Source of the DNA: Kingella sp. (in: b-proteobacteria)
GTDB lineage: Bacteria > Pseudomonadota > Gammaproteobacteria > Burkholderiales > Neisseriaceae
Assembly (NCBI RefSeq): GCF_030527935.1
Contig: NZ_JAUMZV010000001.1
Span: 92,342-156,341, forward strand
DNA length: 64,000 nt
Reading direction: 5' to 3'
Numbering within the stretch: position 1 is the stretch's first letter; every line of letters starts with the position of its first letter. Shown here piece by piece: positions 17,261 through 25,974 of the stretch. The notes beneath the pieces are model-generated. The model was given only the letters and a program-made list of their open reading frames with translations. It was not told the origin of the DNA and did not search any database. The translations under genes were made by a program, and so were the position numbers.

Positions 17261-17269
17261 TTGCAAAAC

Positions 17270-18241
17270 ATGCACTATCTAGGATTAGACATTTCAAAGA
17301 ACACAATAGATGTTTATTCAGATGCCGGCGGTCATTTCAAAATTGACAATACCATGCAAGGCATTCAAGAACTATTAGCGCATCTACAAACAAACGGATT
17401 AAATCAAAAAAATACACAAATCTGCTGCGAAGCAACAAACGTTTATTATTTACTTGTTGCCACAACACTACATCAGAATGGCTATGCTGTTTCCGTGGTC
17501 AATCCACTTGCCATAAAAGGCTACGCCAAAATGAAGCTAAAACGCATCAAGACAGATAAGCAAGATTCAAAACTGATTGCAGAATTTGCCAAAAAAGAAA
17601 ATCCACCAACATGGCAACCCAATAACGAAGCCAGAACAGCCATACAATCACTTCATCGCAGAACGGAGCAGCTAAATGGCTTACTCGTTTCAGAAAAGAA
17701 CCGAAAAGAAACAGCCGATGAATACACCAAAGCATCTGTTGAAAAAATGATTGAAACGATAGAAGAGTTAGAAAAAATCAGAGATAAAATCCAAATTATT
17801 ATTGAAAACGATGAGCAGCTAAAAGCAAAACAAAAAATTCTCTCCACCATTCCCGGCGTAGGCAAAAACACCGCGCAAATCCTACTATCCGTTCTCGTTG
17901 ATTTAGACAAATTCAGAACAGCAAAACACTTAATCAGCTACTTGGGACTATCGCCCATTATCAGAGACAGCGGCAAATACAAAGGCATGCAAAAAGTCTC
18001 AAAAATGGGCGATAAGACATTGAGAAAATCACTGAATATGCCAGCGCGTTCAGCCTGTACAAGAAGCAAGCTATGGCGCGGTTGGTTTAATGAGCAAGTC
18101 GCAAGGGGCAAACACCCAAAGCAAGTTTACATTATGATGATGTGCAAAATACTACGCTATGCCTATACCTGCCTGAAAACACAAAAGCCTTTTGACGCAA
18201 CCATGCACCAAAAAGCAAATAAAATGATTGAAGTGGCTTGA
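17270..18241 (+). CDS. IS110-family (Piv-like) recombinase of the prophage
   Basis: 323-residue DEDD recombinase. The acidic residues D7 (LGLDIS), E54 (CCEATN), D96 and D99 (DKQDSKL) form the RuvC-like site, and the C-terminal transposase domain has IPGVGKNTAQ (about 194-203) and the catalytic-Ser block RDSGKYKG (S234). Filamentous phages of Neisseria carry such Piv-type enzymes, thought to integrate the phage. The start at 17270 follows AAGGA by 9 bases; an upstream TTG in frame is less likely. The sequence is full-length and has no disruption. Confidence 0.9.
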   Translation: MHYLGLDISKNTIDVYSDAGGHFKIDNTMQGIQELLAHLQTNGLNQKNTQICCEATNVYYLLVATTLHQNGYAVSVVNPLAIKGYAKMKLKRIKTDKQDSKLIAEFAKKENPPTWQPNNEARTAIQSLHRRTEQLNGLLVSEKNRKETADEYTKASVEKMIETIEELEKIRDKIQIIIENDEQLKAKQKILSTIPGVGKNTAQILLSVLVDLDKFRTAKHLISYLGLSPIIRDSGKYKGMQKVSKMGDKTLRKSLNMPARSACTRSKLWRGWFNEQVARGKHPKQVYIMMMCKILRYAYTCLKTQKPFDATMHQKANKMIEVA

Positions 18242-18283
18242 TGCCCAATAAAGCGTGCTAGGGCATAGCGGAGCTGTAAAACA

Positions 18284-18446
18284 GTCAAGGGGGAAGGTTT
18301 GTAAAGGCGCAGCCTTTACGAATACCCCCTTGACGGTTTGGAAGCGACCCCACACTCTGCCGAAAGGGCAGGTGAAAGGGGCAACGCCCCGCCCGCCTGC
18401 CCGCGCGGCGTCGCAAGTGAGACTGGGGGTGTGGGGGCTAGCCCCC
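18284..18446 (+). other. Hairpin-rich non-coding prophage region, possible origin
   Basis: GTCAAGGGGG (18284-18293) pairs with CCCCCTTGAC (18325-18334), and inside it GTAAAGGC pairs with GCCTTTAC, forming a nested hairpin. GGGGCAACGCCCC and GGGGGCTAGCCCCC follow. Such regions in inoviruses hold the replication origin and packaging signal. The remaining bases to 18813 hold no gene that I can support. Confidence 0.45.
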
Positions 18447-18813
18447 GCAAAGCGGCGAACCCAAAGACAAAGCCAATTCAATGCACAAAAAAGCATGGGT
18501 ATGGCGGCGCAACGCCATGTAATGGCAAAACATTAACGAAACTTGACTTAAATCAACAATTTTTGCATTTTGTGCTTGACGTGAAATACAGTATCTTTTG
18601 TGTGGGGCAACGATAAGGGCAAATATGGAAAACCGCCCGACTATTACCCCAAGCTATCGCTGCGATTTTTAAGCAAGCTATTGAGCGGCTAGGCGGATGC
18701 GCGATGGGGCAAAACAAGAGATAATGCGCGGGTTTTTATTTTCAGGCTGCCTATGCTTGTAACCCTGTTTGCGAGCCATGCGGGTAAACAAAAGCAGCGA
18801 AAGGAACATCACG

Positions 18814-20640
18814 ATGAAAAAATATTTTTACGCGCTGTTGGCGTGTTTGAGCTTGGCGCAGTTTTCTGGCGCGGCGGTGAACGCAGATGATTTGTTGCCA
18901 CCTGAACAGGCGTTTGTGCCAACGGTAACCGTGTCGGACAAGGGCGTGGATGTGCAGTTTAAAATTGCCGATGGCTATTATCTGTATCAGGGCAAGATTA
19001 CGGCGGAGACGCAGCCTGAAAAGCTGTTGCGCGACAAGGCGGCGTTTAGCCAAGGAGAGCAAAAGGAAGATGAGTTTTTTGGCAAGCAAGTGGTGTATCA
19101 CCGCGCGGCAAATGTGAAATGGGATTACGCCCAGCCTGCGCCGGCATCTTATAAGCTCACGCTGCATTATCAGGGCTGCGCGGAAGCGGGCGTGTGCTAT
19201 CCGCCTGTGGACACGGAGTTGAACATCAACGGCTCGGGCGTATATGCGCCGCAAGATGGGGCGGGCGATGGTGCAAAGGATATGTTTGTAAAGCCGCAGG
19301 GGAGCGTTCAGGCGGATTCGTTAGCCGCGCAAACGCCAGCGGCGGCGCAGAATACTCCCCTTTCGTCCGCAACTGCTGATGCTGATTTCGCCCTATCGCG
19401 CGACACGTTGGGCAAAAATTTGCTCACGTTTTTTGTGTTTGGCTTGGGGCTGAGTTTCACCGCGTGTATGTATCCGCTGCTGCCGATTGTGTCCAGCATT
19501 ATTGTGGGCGACAAATCGGGCAGCAAGCGGCGGGCATTTGCGCTGTCGCTGGTGTATGTGCAAGGGCTGGCGGTTACTTATGCGGCGGTGGGCGTGCTGG
19601 CGGGGCTAACGGGCGCGTTGCTCACCGTGTGGCTGCAACAGGCTTGGATGGTGCTAACGGCTTCGGGCTTGATGGTGCTGCTGGCGTTGTCTATGTTTGG
19701 CGTGTTCAATTTGCAACTGCCCAACGCGCTGCAAAGCTATTTTCAAAATCAAAGCAACAAGTTATCAGGCGGCAAGGCGGCGAGCGTGTTTGCGATGGGG
19801 ATGTTTTCCGCGTTAATCGTAGGGCCGTGCGTTGCGCCGCCGTTGGCGTTTGCGCTGGGCTATATTGGGCAAACAGGCGATGCGCTGCTGGGCGGCGCGG
19901 CGTTGTATGCGATGGCGTTGGGCACGGGCGTGCCGCTGGTGCTGGTGGGCACGTTTGGCGGGCATATTTTGCCGCGTGCGGGCGATTGGATGAACGGCAT
20001 CAAATATGCGTTTGGCGTGATTTTGCTGGCGGTGGCGGTGTATTTGGCGGCGGGCTTTTTGCCCTACGCGCTCACTGCCACGCTTTACACGGCGTTGATG
20101 ATTGCACCCGCGCTGTATTGGTTTTGGCGATTGCCCAAACTATCAGGCAGCCTGAAAACCATTTCGGCGGTGCTGGCGACGGCATTGGCAATCGGCGGCG
20201 CGTGGTTTGGCTGGCAAAGCGCAAATGGCGGCACCACCGCGCTGCACGAATTTCTGACGCTGCATCGCGCTGATGCGAATGTGGCGCATGGCAAGAAGTT
20301 TACCGATGTAAGCGCGTTGAAAACGGCGATTCAGGCTGCCTTTGCGGAGAACCCCAATCAGCCTGTGCTGCTGGATTTTTATGCCGATTGGTGCACATCG
20401 TGCCGCGAAATGGAAGCGAAAACGTTTACCGATGCGGGCGTTCAGGCGGCTGTGCCGTTGCACCGCTTGATGCAAATTGATGTTACCCAAGCCACGCCCG
20501 AACAAAAGGCGTTGTTGCAGGAATATGGCTTGTATGGCCCACCTGGGTTGTTTGTGCTAAAAGCAGACGGCAGCCGCAGCAAACCGCTGTTGGGCTATGC
20601 GGCGGCGGATAAGTTTGTGGCTTGGTATCAGCAGCAGTAG
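18814..20640 (+). CDS. dsbD: Thiol:disulfide interchange protein DsbD
   Basis: 608-residue inner-membrane electron carrier that passes reducing power from cytoplasmic thioredoxin to periplasmic DsbC and others. Order: signal peptide, N-terminal immunoglobulin-like domain with the Cys pair in GCAEAGVCYPP, eight membrane segments with Cys in FTACMYPLLPI and VGPCVAPPLAF, and a C-terminal thioredoxin domain with WCTSCREM. The start at 18814 follows GAAAGGAAC; an earlier in-frame ATG at 18769 lacks a site and would mask the signal peptide. It fits with dsbC at 57480. Confidence 0.95.
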   Translation: MKKYFYALLACLSLAQFSGAAVNADDLLPPEQAFVPTVTVSDKGVDVQFKIADGYYLYQGKITAETQPEKLLRDKAAFSQGEQKEDEFFGKQVVYHRAANVKWDYAQPAPASYKLTLHYQGCAEAGVCYPPVDTELNINGSGVYAPQDGAGDGAKDMFVKPQGSVQADSLAAQTPAAAQNTPLSSATADADFALSRDTLGKNLLTFFVFGLGLSFTACMYPLLPIVSSIIVGDKSGSKRRAFALSLVYVQGLAVTYAAVGVLAGLTGALLTVWLQQAWMVLTASGLMVLLALSMFGVFNLQLPNALQSYFQNQSNKLSGGKAASVFAMGMFSALIVGPCVAPPLAFALGYIGQTGDALLGGAALYAMALGTGVPLVLVGTFGGHILPRAGDWMNGIKYAFGVILLAVAVYLAAGFLPYALTATLYTALMIAPALYWFWRLPKLSGSLKTISAVLATALAIGGAWFGWQSANGGTTALHEFLTLHRADANVAHGKKFTDVSALKTAIQAAFAENPNQPVLLDFYADWCTSCREMEAKTFTDAGVQAAVPLHRLMQIDVTQATPEQKALLQEYGLYGPPGLFVLKADGSRSKPLLGYAAADKFVAWYQQQ

Positions 20641-20648
20641 GCACTTGG

Positions 20649-20690
20649 GGCAGCCTGAAAATGGGATTTCATTTTCAGGCTGCCTTTTTT
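20649..20690 (+). terminator. dsbD terminator (inverted DUS)
   Basis: GGCAGCCTGAAAAT and ATTTTCAGGCTGCC form a perfect 14-bp stem with an 8-base loop, followed by TTTTTT: a textbook intrinsic terminator made from two uptake sequences. Confidence 0.9.
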
Positions 20691-20698
20691 GCATTCAA

Positions 20699-20723
20699 AG
20701 GCAGCCTGAAACCCCGCTATAAT
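20699..20723 (+). promoter_or_regulatory. lnt promoter with embedded DUS
   Basis: kingDUS 20699-20711, 6 bases, then TATAAT (20718-20723), 30 bases before lnt. No good TTGACA lies at -35; the DUS occupies the spacer. Confidence 0.5.
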
Positions 20724-20752
20724 CCCCACCTTTTCCATCCGCCCCCACCACC

Positions 20753-22297
20753 ATGCTCCCCAAACTTGACCGCATCTGGCAAATCCCCGCCGTCTATTTC
20801 ATCCTGCTCACCGCACTCGCGCTCGCCACGCCGCTCACCTTTGCCCCGTATTACCAATTTTGGCTGATGCCGCTGCTGTTTGGCGGCTTGGTGCGCCTGA
20901 TTGAGCTCAAACCCCACCGCGCCGTGCGTTCTGCCTATTGGTTTGGCTTCATCGGCTACACCGCGCAATTTTGGTGGATACACACCGCGCTACACGGCAT
21001 CGCCAAGCTGCCCGAATACTTCGCCCTGCCGCTCACCCTGCTGCTGCCCGCCTTTTTGGGGCTTTACCCCGCGCTTGCCTTTTGGCTCTATCGCCATTTC
21101 GGGCTGCCGCGCAGCATCGGGCTGGGCATCGGCTTGCCCGTGCTGTGGACGCTCACCGAGTTCGCCCGTGAACGCTTGCTCACAGGCTTTGGCTGGGGCG
21201 CGTTGGGCTACTCGCAAATCGCCGATAACAGCCCGCTGGCAGGCTTCGCCCCCATCGGGGGCATCCATCTGGTAACCTTTGCCACCGCGCTGGTGGGCAC
21301 ATGGCTGGTGTTGTTGGTGAACAGCCGCGCCGCCAAACCGCGCATCGCCGCCGCCATCGGCATCACCAGCCTATTGCTTTCAGGCTGCCTATTGCGCACC
21401 ATCGCGTTCACCCAGCCCACAGGCCACCCCACCACCGTAGCCCTAGCGCAAGGCAATATTGAACAGCGGCTAAAATTTGCCCAAAACCAGCTTTTTCCCA
21501 CCTATCAACGCTATCTTGGCCAAGTTGCCAGCACCCGCGCCCAAATCGTTATCCTGCCCGAAACCGCGCTGCCCGTGTTCCTGCAAAACACCCCCAGCGA
21601 CATCCTGCAAGATTTCGCCCAAACCGCCCGCCGCAACGGCAGCAGCCTAGCCGTGGGCGTGCCCATGTTTACCCCCGATAGCGAAAATTATCTCAACGCC
21701 ATCGTCAATCTCACCGACTACACCGCGCAAACGCAGCCTGAAACGCTGCCCATCTACGCCAAAAACCACCTTGTGCCCTTTGGCGAATACAAGCCGCTCA
21801 AACCGTTTACCCAGTTTCTCTACAATGCCATGAATATGCCCTTGGGCGATTTTCAACAAGGCGGCGCAGCGCAAGCCCCGTTTAGCATGGCAAACCAAAA
21901 AGTCGCGTTTAACATCTGCTACGAAGATGGCTTTGGCGACGAGCTGATTGCATCCGCCCGCCAAGCCACCTTGCTTGCCAACGCCAGCAACATGGCATGG
22001 TATGGCGACTCCAACGCCATGTGGCAACAGCTGCAACAATCGCAAACCCGCGCCCTAGAACTCGGACGCTACATGATTCGCGCCACCAACACAGGCGCAA
22101 CCGCCATCGTTTCGCCGCAAGGCAGCATCGTCAAACAAGCTACGCCCAACACCGCCACCGTGCTAGAAGGCAGCGTGCAAGGCATGGCAGGCGAAACCCC
22201 GTTTATGCGGTTCGGTGGCTCGCTGCCCTTGATTGGCTTGCTTGCCGCCATCGCAGGGTGGTTGAAATGGCGGTTTAGGCAGCCTGAAAACGAGTAA
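20753..22297 (+). CDS. lnt: Apolipoprotein N-acyltransferase
   Basis: 514-residue inner-membrane enzyme that adds the third acyl chain to lipoproteins. Several N-terminal membrane segments precede a nitrilase domain with the catalytic triad visible as ILPETALP (Glu), YAKNHLVPFGEYKP (Lys) and NICYEDGFGDE (Cys). A final hydrophobic anchor (LIGLLAAIAGWLKWR) follows. Length is normal. Several kingDUS copies lie in frame. It is transcribed from its own DUS-linked promoter. Confidence 0.95.
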   Translation: MLPKLDRIWQIPAVYFILLTALALATPLTFAPYYQFWLMPLLFGGLVRLIELKPHRAVRSAYWFGFIGYTAQFWWIHTALHGIAKLPEYFALPLTLLLPAFLGLYPALAFWLYRHFGLPRSIGLGIGLPVLWTLTEFARERLLTGFGWGALGYSQIADNSPLAGFAPIGGIHLVTFATALVGTWLVLLVNSRAAKPRIAAAIGITSLLLSGCLLRTIAFTQPTGHPTTVALAQGNIEQRLKFAQNQLFPTYQRYLGQVASTRAQIVILPETALPVFLQNTPSDILQDFAQTARRNGSSLAVGVPMFTPDSENYLNAIVNLTDYTAQTQPETLPIYAKNHLVPFGEYKPLKPFTQFLYNAMNMPLGDFQQGGAAQAPFSMANQKVAFNICYEDGFGDELIASARQATLLANASNMAWYGDSNAMWQQLQQSQTRALELGRYMIRATNTGATAIVSPQGSIVKQATPNTATVLEGSVQGMAGETPFMRFGGSLPLIGLLAAIAGWLKWRFRQPENE

Positions 22298-22320
22298 AGC
22301 GAGTTTGAGCACAGCTAAAA
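22278..22320 (+). repeat. DUS-linked repeat
   Basis: kingDUS followed by an AGCGAGTTT...AGCTAAAAC tail, a variant of the repeat best seen at 28923-28956. It overlaps the lnt stop. Confidence 0.5.
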
Positions 22321-22323
22321 CAA

Positions 22324-22489
22324 TTAGAACCTGTATTCACTATTTTCATAGGCAGATTTGATGACATAAAAGCGTGGATACAAGGCAAAAAGCACAGCAA
22401 GGTTGGACACCTTGCGAGCATTTTTAACGCAGTAGCCGCGTTTTTAGGGCATAAAAGATGACTATGAAAATAGTGAATACAGGTTCTTA
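22324..22489 (+). repeat. MITE-like element, full copy B (166 bp)
   Basis: Terminal inverted repeats TTAGAACCTGTATTCACTAT and its complement bound an interior with two near-complementary halves (CAAGGTTG and ACACCTTG in the centre). No coding capacity. Together with copies A and C-G it defines a family. Confidence 0.85.
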
Positions 22490-22535
22490 AACCGTTTGAT
22501 GTCATGCCAACTACGTTTTTACTGAATAGATTAAC

Positions 22536-22588
22536 TTTCAGGCTGCCCCTATCCCAAGGCAGCCTGAAACCCATTAACCGCGTATAAT
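22536..22588 (+). promoter_or_regulatory. Inverted DUS pair and panD promoter
   Basis: TTTCAGGCTGCC and GGCAGCCTGAAA form a hairpin (22536-22569); TATAAT (22583-22588) follows, 32 bases before panD. Confidence 0.5.
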
Positions 22589-22620
22589 CCGCGCCTTTCC
22601 CATTTGCAAAGCAACCCACC

Positions 22621-23004
22621 ATGTTTAGAACCCTACTCGGCGGCAAAATCCACCTCGCCACCGTAACCCAAGCCGACTTAAACTACGTTGGCAGCATCAC
22701 CATAGACCAAAACCTGCTAGACGCAGCAGGCATTTGCGTGAACGAAAAAGTGCAAATCGTGAACAACAACAACGGCGCACGCTTTGAAACCTACACCATC
22801 GCAGGCGAGCGCGGCAGCGGCATCGTGTGCCTAAACGGCGCAGCCGCGCGGCTGGTGCAAGCGGGCGATATTGTCATCATCATGTCGTATGTGCTGCTGT
22901 CCGAACCCGAAATCGCCGCGCATCAGCCCAAAGTGGTGCTGGTGGATGGCGCAAACCAAATCCGCGAGATTATTCATTACGAGCCAGCCAATACGGTTTT
23001 GTAG
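22621..23004 (+). CDS. panD: Aspartate 1-decarboxylase
   Basis: 127-residue pyruvoyl enzyme making beta-alanine for pantothenate and CoA. The self-cleavage site YVGSITID places the split between G24 and S25, and the [19 protein letters not shown] block is the conserved core. Full length, own promoter with a DUS hairpin upstream, and a strong shared terminator downstream. Confidence 0.97.
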   Translation: MFRTLLGGKIHLATVTQADLNYVGSITIDQNLLDAAGICVNEKVQIVNNNNGARFETYTIAGERGSGIVCLNGAAARLVQAGDIVIIMSYVLLSEPEIAAHQPKVVLVDGANQIREIIHYEPANTVL

Positions 23005-23025
23005 CGTTAAGGCAGCCTGAAAAAC

Positions 23026-23058
23026 AAAGCCGTTTGGCATTGCACCAAACGGCTTTTT
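23026..23058 (+). terminator. Bidirectional terminator between panD and methyltransferase
   Basis: AAAGCCGTTTGG and CCAAACGGCTTT form a 12-bp stem with a 7-base loop, with A and T runs on both sides. It serves the convergent gene at 23085-23708 as well. Confidence 0.85.
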
Positions 23059-23084
23059 ACTGGATAGATTGGCTTTCAGGCTGC

Positions 23085-23708
23085 CTATCCCCGCCCCGCC
23101 GCCAGCCGATACACCCACACCGCAGCAGGCGGCGAATTGCGCCACACCACCGCGTGCCGAAAGCTCTCAATGCCCGTATCCGCCGCCAACAGCGGAACCG
23201 GATTTTTCAGCCCATAAGTAAACTGCACCAACACCGACTGCGGGTTTTTGTGCAATTCGCTCTGCAAAAACAAGCCAATAGCCCGCGCCTCATCTTTCGC
23301 CAAACTGCGAAACGGCAGCGACGACACAATCGTTTTGTTGCCCGCCTCCTGCCAATGCGGCAAATCCTGCACCTTGCAACACGCCACCTCAATCTCAGGC
23401 ATTCTACGCTGCAATTCCAGCGCAAGCGGCTCCAAAAACTCGCACGCCACCAAGCGATTTTTCTGCGCCAGCGACTGTGCCAACACCCGCGTAATCGCCC
23501 CATTGCCCGCGCCCGCCTCAATAAACAACGCATCCCGCGCCCCATAACGCAACGCCGCCGAAGTCATCGCCCGCCCCAGCATTTTGGAAGACGGCAACAC
23601 GCTGCCCACATTGCGCGGATGGCGCGCATAGCGTTTCAGCCAACCTGCCGCTTCATGGCTTTGCTGCGAAACATGGCTAAACAAACGAGAAACAAAACTA
23701 GGCTTCAT
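23085..23708 (-). CDS. Class I SAM-dependent methyltransferase (phospholipid/rRNA-dimethylase-like)
   Basis: 207-residue methyltransferase. Motif I is FIEAGAGNGAITRVL (about residues 62-76), the acidic residue after strand 2 lies in LVACEFLEPLA, and motif IV is IVSSLPFRSL, similar to the NLPF of Erm/KsgA-like and PmtA-like enzymes. The N-terminal Arg/His-rich segment (LKRYARHPRNVGSVLPSS) recalls phospholipid N-methyltransferase-like proteins. The substrate cannot be decided. It runs convergent to panD. Confidence 0.7.
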   Translation of the reverse strand: MKPSFVSRLFSHVSQQSHEAAGWLKRYARHPRNVGSVLPSSKMLGRAMTSAALRYGARDALFIEAGAGNGAITRVLAQSLAQKNRLVACEFLEPLALELQRRMPEIEVACCKVQDLPHWQEAGNKTIVSSLPFRSLAKDEARAIGLFLQSELHKNPQSVLVQFTYGLKNPVPLLAADTGIESFRHAVVWRNSPPAAVWVYRLAAGRG

Positions 23709-23912
23709 AGCGATAACGTTTTCAATAAAAAGATTTGAGATTATAACCAGTTATCACGCGTTATAGATAACGCCTTTCAGGCTGCCTAAAATAAATACTT
23801 TAATGCCATCCATTAAGCAAATTAAGTTCCAAATCAACAAACCCCGCTGCTATTTTTGATATAGTAGGCAGCCTGAAAATCATCCATCCACCCCATCCAC
23901 GAAAGCCCAACC

Positions 23913-25388
23913 ATGATTACCAAAGCCCAATACCAAGCCCAAGCCGCGCAAGGCTACAACCGCATCCCGCTGGTGCAAGAACTGCTCGCCGATTTAGACA
24001 CACCGCTGTCGCTGTATCTGAAACTCGCCAACCAGCCGTTTAGCTATCTGCTGGAATCGGTGGTGGGCGGCGAACGCTTTGGGCGGTATTCCTTTATCGG
24101 GCTGCCCTGCCGCGACTACATCAAAGTAGCGGGCAATCGCACCGAAATCTACCAAAATCATCAGCTTATCCAAACGCACGATGGCAATCCGCTGGACATC
24201 ATCGCGCAATACCACGCGCAATTCAAAACACCCTACATCCCCAGCCTGCCCCGCTTCACAGGCGGCTTGGTGGGCTATTTTGGCTACGAGAGCATTTATT
24301 ATTTTGAACACATCGCCCATAGATTAAAGCAGCCTGAAAAAGCCAACCCTTTGAACACGCCCGATATTTTGCTGATGCTGTCGCAAGAATTGGCGGTGGT
24401 GGACAACCTAAGCGGCAAAATCCACCTGATTGTGTATGCCGACCCCAGCCAGCCGCAGGGCTACGAAATCGCGCGCGAGAAGCTGGAAAACCTACGCGAA
24501 AAGCTGCGCCAAAGCGTTGCCATTCCGCTGTCGCTGGGCAGCCAACGCACCACGCCGCAGCATCTTACCGGCGAAGCAACGTTTAAAAGCTATGTGCGCC
24601 GCGTGCGCGACTATATTCTCAACGGCGATTGTATGCAGGTAGTGCCTGCGCAAAGCATGAAGCTGCCTTTTGCCGACAATCCGCTGCATCTGTATCGCGC
24701 CTTGCGCACGCTCAACCCATCGCCTTATCTGTTTTACTACCATTTTAGCGATTTCCACATTGTTGGCTCATCGCCCGAAATTTTGGTGCGCCGCGAACGC
24801 GATAAAGTGGTGGTGCGTCCGATTGCGGGCACGCGGCTGCGCGGGGCAACGCCCGAGCAAGACCTTGCCAACGAGCAAGATTTGCTCAACGACCCCAAAG
24901 AAATCGCTGAACACACCATGCTGATTGATTTAGGGCGCAACGATGTGGGGCGCATCAGCCAAATCGGCAAAGTGGCGGTTACCGATAAAATGGTGGTGGA
25001 AAAATATTCTCATGTGATGCACATCGTTTCCAACGTGGAAGGCAGCCTGAAACCCAACACCAGCAATATGGACATCCTTGCCGCCACGTTCCCCGCAGGC
25101 ACACTCTCGGGTGCGCCCAAAGTGCGCGCGCTGGAAATCATTGAGGAGCTGGAAACCACCAAGCGCAATATTTTCGGCGGCGCGGTGGGCGTGTGGGGCT
25201 TTAATAACGACATGGATTTGGCGATTGCCATCCGCACCGCCATCATTAAGAACGATGAGTTGTTTGTGAGCAGCGGCGCAGGCATTGTGGCGGACAGCGT
25301 GGAAGAGAACGAATGGCAGGAAACGCAAAACAAAGCGCGGGCGGTGCTGCGCGCGGCGGAAATGGTGCAGGATGGGCTGGATAAATAA
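23913..25388 (+). CDS. trpE: Anthranilate synthase component I
   Basis: 491-residue chorismate-using enzyme that starts tryptophan synthesis with a TrpG partner not in this window. The tryptophan feedback motif LLES (about residues 46-49), the chorismate-binding blocks [25 protein letters not shown] and [18 protein letters not shown] are all present. Length is normal. No leader peptide with Trp codons was seen upstream, so attenuation is not apparent. Confidence 0.95.
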   Translation: MITKAQYQAQAAQGYNRIPLVQELLADLDTPLSLYLKLANQPFSYLLESVVGGERFGRYSFIGLPCRDYIKVAGNRTEIYQNHQLIQTHDGNPLDIIAQYHAQFKTPYIPSLPRFTGGLVGYFGYESIYYFEHIAHRLKQPEKANPLNTPDILLMLSQELAVVDNLSGKIHLIVYADPSQPQGYEIAREKLENLREKLRQSVAIPLSLGSQRTTPQHLTGEATFKSYVRRVRDYILNGDCMQVVPAQSMKLPFADNPLHLYRALRTLNPSPYLFYYHFSDFHIVGSSPEILVRRERDKVVVRPIAGTRLRGATPEQDLANEQDLLNDPKEIAEHTMLIDLGRNDVGRISQIGKVAVTDKMVVEKYSHVMHIVSNVEGSLKPNTSNMDILAATFPAGTLSGAPKVRALEIIEELETTKRNIFGGAVGVWGFNNDMDLAIAIRTAIIKNDELFVSSGAGIVADSVEENEWQETQNKARAVLRAAEMVQDGLDK

Positions 25389-25392
25389 GAAA

Positions 25393-25430
25393 TTTCAGGC
25401 TGCCTTGTGAACCGATTAGGCAGCCTGAAA
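25393..25430 (+). terminator. trpE terminator (inverted DUS)
   Basis: TTTCAGGCTGCCT and AGGCAGCCTGAAA pair around a 12-base loop, 4 bases after the stop. Confidence 0.75.
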
Positions 25431-25515
25431 ACGTCATTTGGCTATTATTGAATACACCATTTTAGCTTTCAGGCTGCCTAATCGTTGAACAACCAATCAA
25501 CCCAAAAGAAACCCC

Positions 25516-25872
25516 ATGCAACGCCTAACACTCATTCTCGCTACCCTGCTGCTTGCCACCCCAGCCGTCGCCGCGCCCAAGCTCAAAACCTTCCCCTTGG
25601 ACGAATCTGGCTGCGCCCAAAACGTGCCAGTCAAAAAAGGCGAACGCTATCGCATCCACGCCGCAGCAGACGGCACAATCTTTACCGTATCCAATGGCTA
25701 CGCCGCTTATGCCACGCTCTACGCCGCCGCAGGCAAAGCCGTGCCGCCCGAACGCGCCACGCGGGATGACGGCAGCGGCGAGCAATTTGCCGAATTGCGC
25801 CAAGGCAACCATGTGCTAAAAATCAACCGCAGCCAAACCATCAAGCGTTTGTGCATCAACGCCGAAAATTAA
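25516..25872 (+). CDS. Exported hypothetical protein
   Basis: 118 residues with a clear signal peptide (LTLILATLLLATPAVAA) and a small basic beta-rich domain with two Cys (GCAQ and LCIN) that may form a disulfide. No family recognised. Flanked by DUS terminators on both sides, so it is a single-gene unit. AAAAGAAA precedes the ATG. Confidence 0.7.
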   Translation: MQRLTLILATLLLATPAVAAPKLKTFPLDESGCAQNVPVKKGERYRIHAAADGTIFTVSNGYAAYATLYAAAGKAVPPERATRDDGSGEQFAELRQGNHVLKINRSQTIKRLCINAEN

Positions 25873-25896
25873 CCGCCCTGCGTTCGTCCCCTCTTT

Positions 25897-25934
25897 TTTC
25901 AGGCTGCCTGTGCATCATATAGGCAGCCTGAAAA
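25897..25934 (+). terminator. Inverted DUS terminator
   Basis: TTTTCAGGCTGCCT and AGGCAGCCTGAAAA pair around an 11-base loop, 24 bases after the exported-protein gene. Confidence 0.75.
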
Positions 25935-25946
25935 TTCTGCTAAAAT
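25921..25946 (+). promoter_or_regulatory. DUS-linked promoter of the metallophosphoesterase
   Basis: kingDUS 25921-25933 then 7 bases then TAAAAT (25941-25946), 28 bases before the gene. The right arm of the upstream terminator is therefore also in the promoter spacer. Confidence 0.45.
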
Positions 25947-25974
25947 CGCCCCCTTTTTTCACACACACGACACA

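Larger units (their letters stand above)
9961..18597 (+). mobile_element. Filamentous (inovirus) prophage, Nf/MDA type
   Basis: A co-directional set of small genes in inovirus order: unknowns, Rep, ssDNA-binding candidate, small membrane and coat proteins, TspB (pIII position), DUF2523 (pVI position), Zot (pI) and an IS110/Piv-type recombinase, then a hairpin-rich non-coding region. Base composition is more AT-rich than the flanks. The limits are approximate: ACAGTATCTT occurs at 9961-9970 and again at 18588-18597 and may mark the ends, but this 10-base repeat is weak evidence. All expected modules appear intact, so it may be functional. Confidence 0.85.

Noticed and set aside
17270..18241. 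An independent IS110 insertion sequence in the prophage
   Set aside because: Filamentous phages of this family normally carry a Piv/IS110-type gene at this place, and no separate insertion ends or target disruption are visible.
9961..18597. 10-base direct repeat ACAGTATCTT as proven attachment sites
   Set aside because: Ten bases in 8.6 kb is weak, and the flanks do not align further; kept only as approximate limits of the prophage.
18769..18813. Upstream ATG as the dsbD start
   Set aside because: It would place 15 charged residues before the signal peptide; the ATG at 18814 has GAAAGGAAC at the correct distance.
22827..23738. 303-codon plus-strand frame over panD and the methyltransferase
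   Set aside because: It overlaps two well-supported genes in other frames and encodes an Arg/His/Gln-rich product with no recognisable features.
23913..25388. Tryptophan attenuator before trpE
   Set aside because: No short leader frame with adjacent Trp codons or alternative hairpins was found in 23709-23912.
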